From the NCBI GenBank assembly GCA_030142905.1, contig JASJOG010000027.1:1426001-1490000 (forward strand): a stretch of DNA of 64,000 nt, written 5' to 3'. Each line of letters begins with the position of its first letter. Within the stretch, counting starts at the first letter, position 1. Positions 63,633-64,000 of the stretch are shown here, piece by piece. Made by a program: the position numbers and the translations under genes. This stretch comes from Heliopora coerulea. Its lineage: Eukaryota > Cnidaria > Anthozoa > Scleralcyonacea > Helioporidae. A model generated the notes under the pieces. The model was not told the DNA's origin, did not search any database, and saw only the letters and a program-made list of their open reading frames with translations.

Positions 63633-64000
63633 AACATTTGGTGTTCGCTAATAAATCCCAGAAGAAACCGGCCTCCGAATGAATAAACTGAACAACAGTA
63701 TCGAAACATCAAGATGATTCAAATTAAGGTCCATAAGGATTTAAAGATTTTCGCAAAAAACGTAACCCTCTCAGCCGTGATGCATCCAATAGAATTTTAT
63801 TCTGGCTAAAGCAAAGCCGTGGGTTTGAGGAGGCGTTTTTACTGGTAAAGGCAATGTAACTTTTGGAAAAACTGACGCACCGTCAGCAGACGAAGAAAAG
63901 AGCACATGCAACCGGCAACGTCGCATCGACAAACTGGGATTGGGTGACTTCTAAACAGTACGTTTCGTAATGTTTGAAAAATCGATTAGGAGTGCTTTAT
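63633..64000. other. no gene recognised
   Basis: Unique-looking DNA up to the window edge. Confidence 0.6.

Overview
This is a eukaryotic, animal genomic window. Genes have introns with GT/AG junctions, the sequence is AT-rich, and most of it is intron, repeat or transposon. The mix of a split lysosome-biogenesis gene, a tandem family of orphan class A receptors, and Crypton, Mutator-like, Penelope, BEL/Pao, CR1-like, piggyBac, hAT and Harbinger relics points to an invertebrate, most probably a cnidarian (coral or anemone). That placement is inference.

Region 1 (about 1.7-11.5 kb, minus strand) is a multi-exon gene that I identify as an HPS4-like BLOC-3 subunit. At least eleven exons with compatible phases run from 11513 down to a stop at 1704. 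The two conserved ends flank a large acidic, low-complexity exon. Its introns hold tRNA-derived SINEs, a LINE tail and simple repeats.

Region 2 (about 14.2-27.8 kb) is a transposon graveyard. A CR1-like LINE (coiled-coil/esterase ORF1, endonuclease, reverse transcriptase) carries two nested MITEs. A minus-strand LINE tail follows, then a Mutator-like transposase split by a Crypton-type recombinase relic, and many foldback repeats.

Region 3 (about 28-38.5 kb) is a tandem array of roughly 1 kb units. Each unit has a minus-strand exon-like segment with a Cys/Lys-rich repeat and, in three units, a tRNA-like sequence. Two diverged relatives lie at 37.5 and 38.2 kb. Between them are a 0.7 kb inverted repeat, an internally deleted hAT element with an exact 8-bp target duplication, and simple repeats.

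Region 4 (about 40.3-63.2 kb) is a tandem array of class A G-protein-coupled receptor genes on the plus strand. Three are intact (40851, 50651 and 62124) and one is a chimeric fragment (60316). The repeat unit is about 9.8 kb. Unit copies are nearly identical, so elements present in one copy and absent from the other show exact empty sites: a piggyBac relic (45121-46359) and a Penelope-like element (46652-48924). A BEL/Pao retrotransposon fragment, itself hit by a SINE, separates units 2 and 3. A truncated LINE sits just upstream of the coding exon of the last receptor. The receptors are patchworks, with identical N-terminal halves but different leaders or C-terminal halves, which indicates gene conversion or unequal crossing-over.
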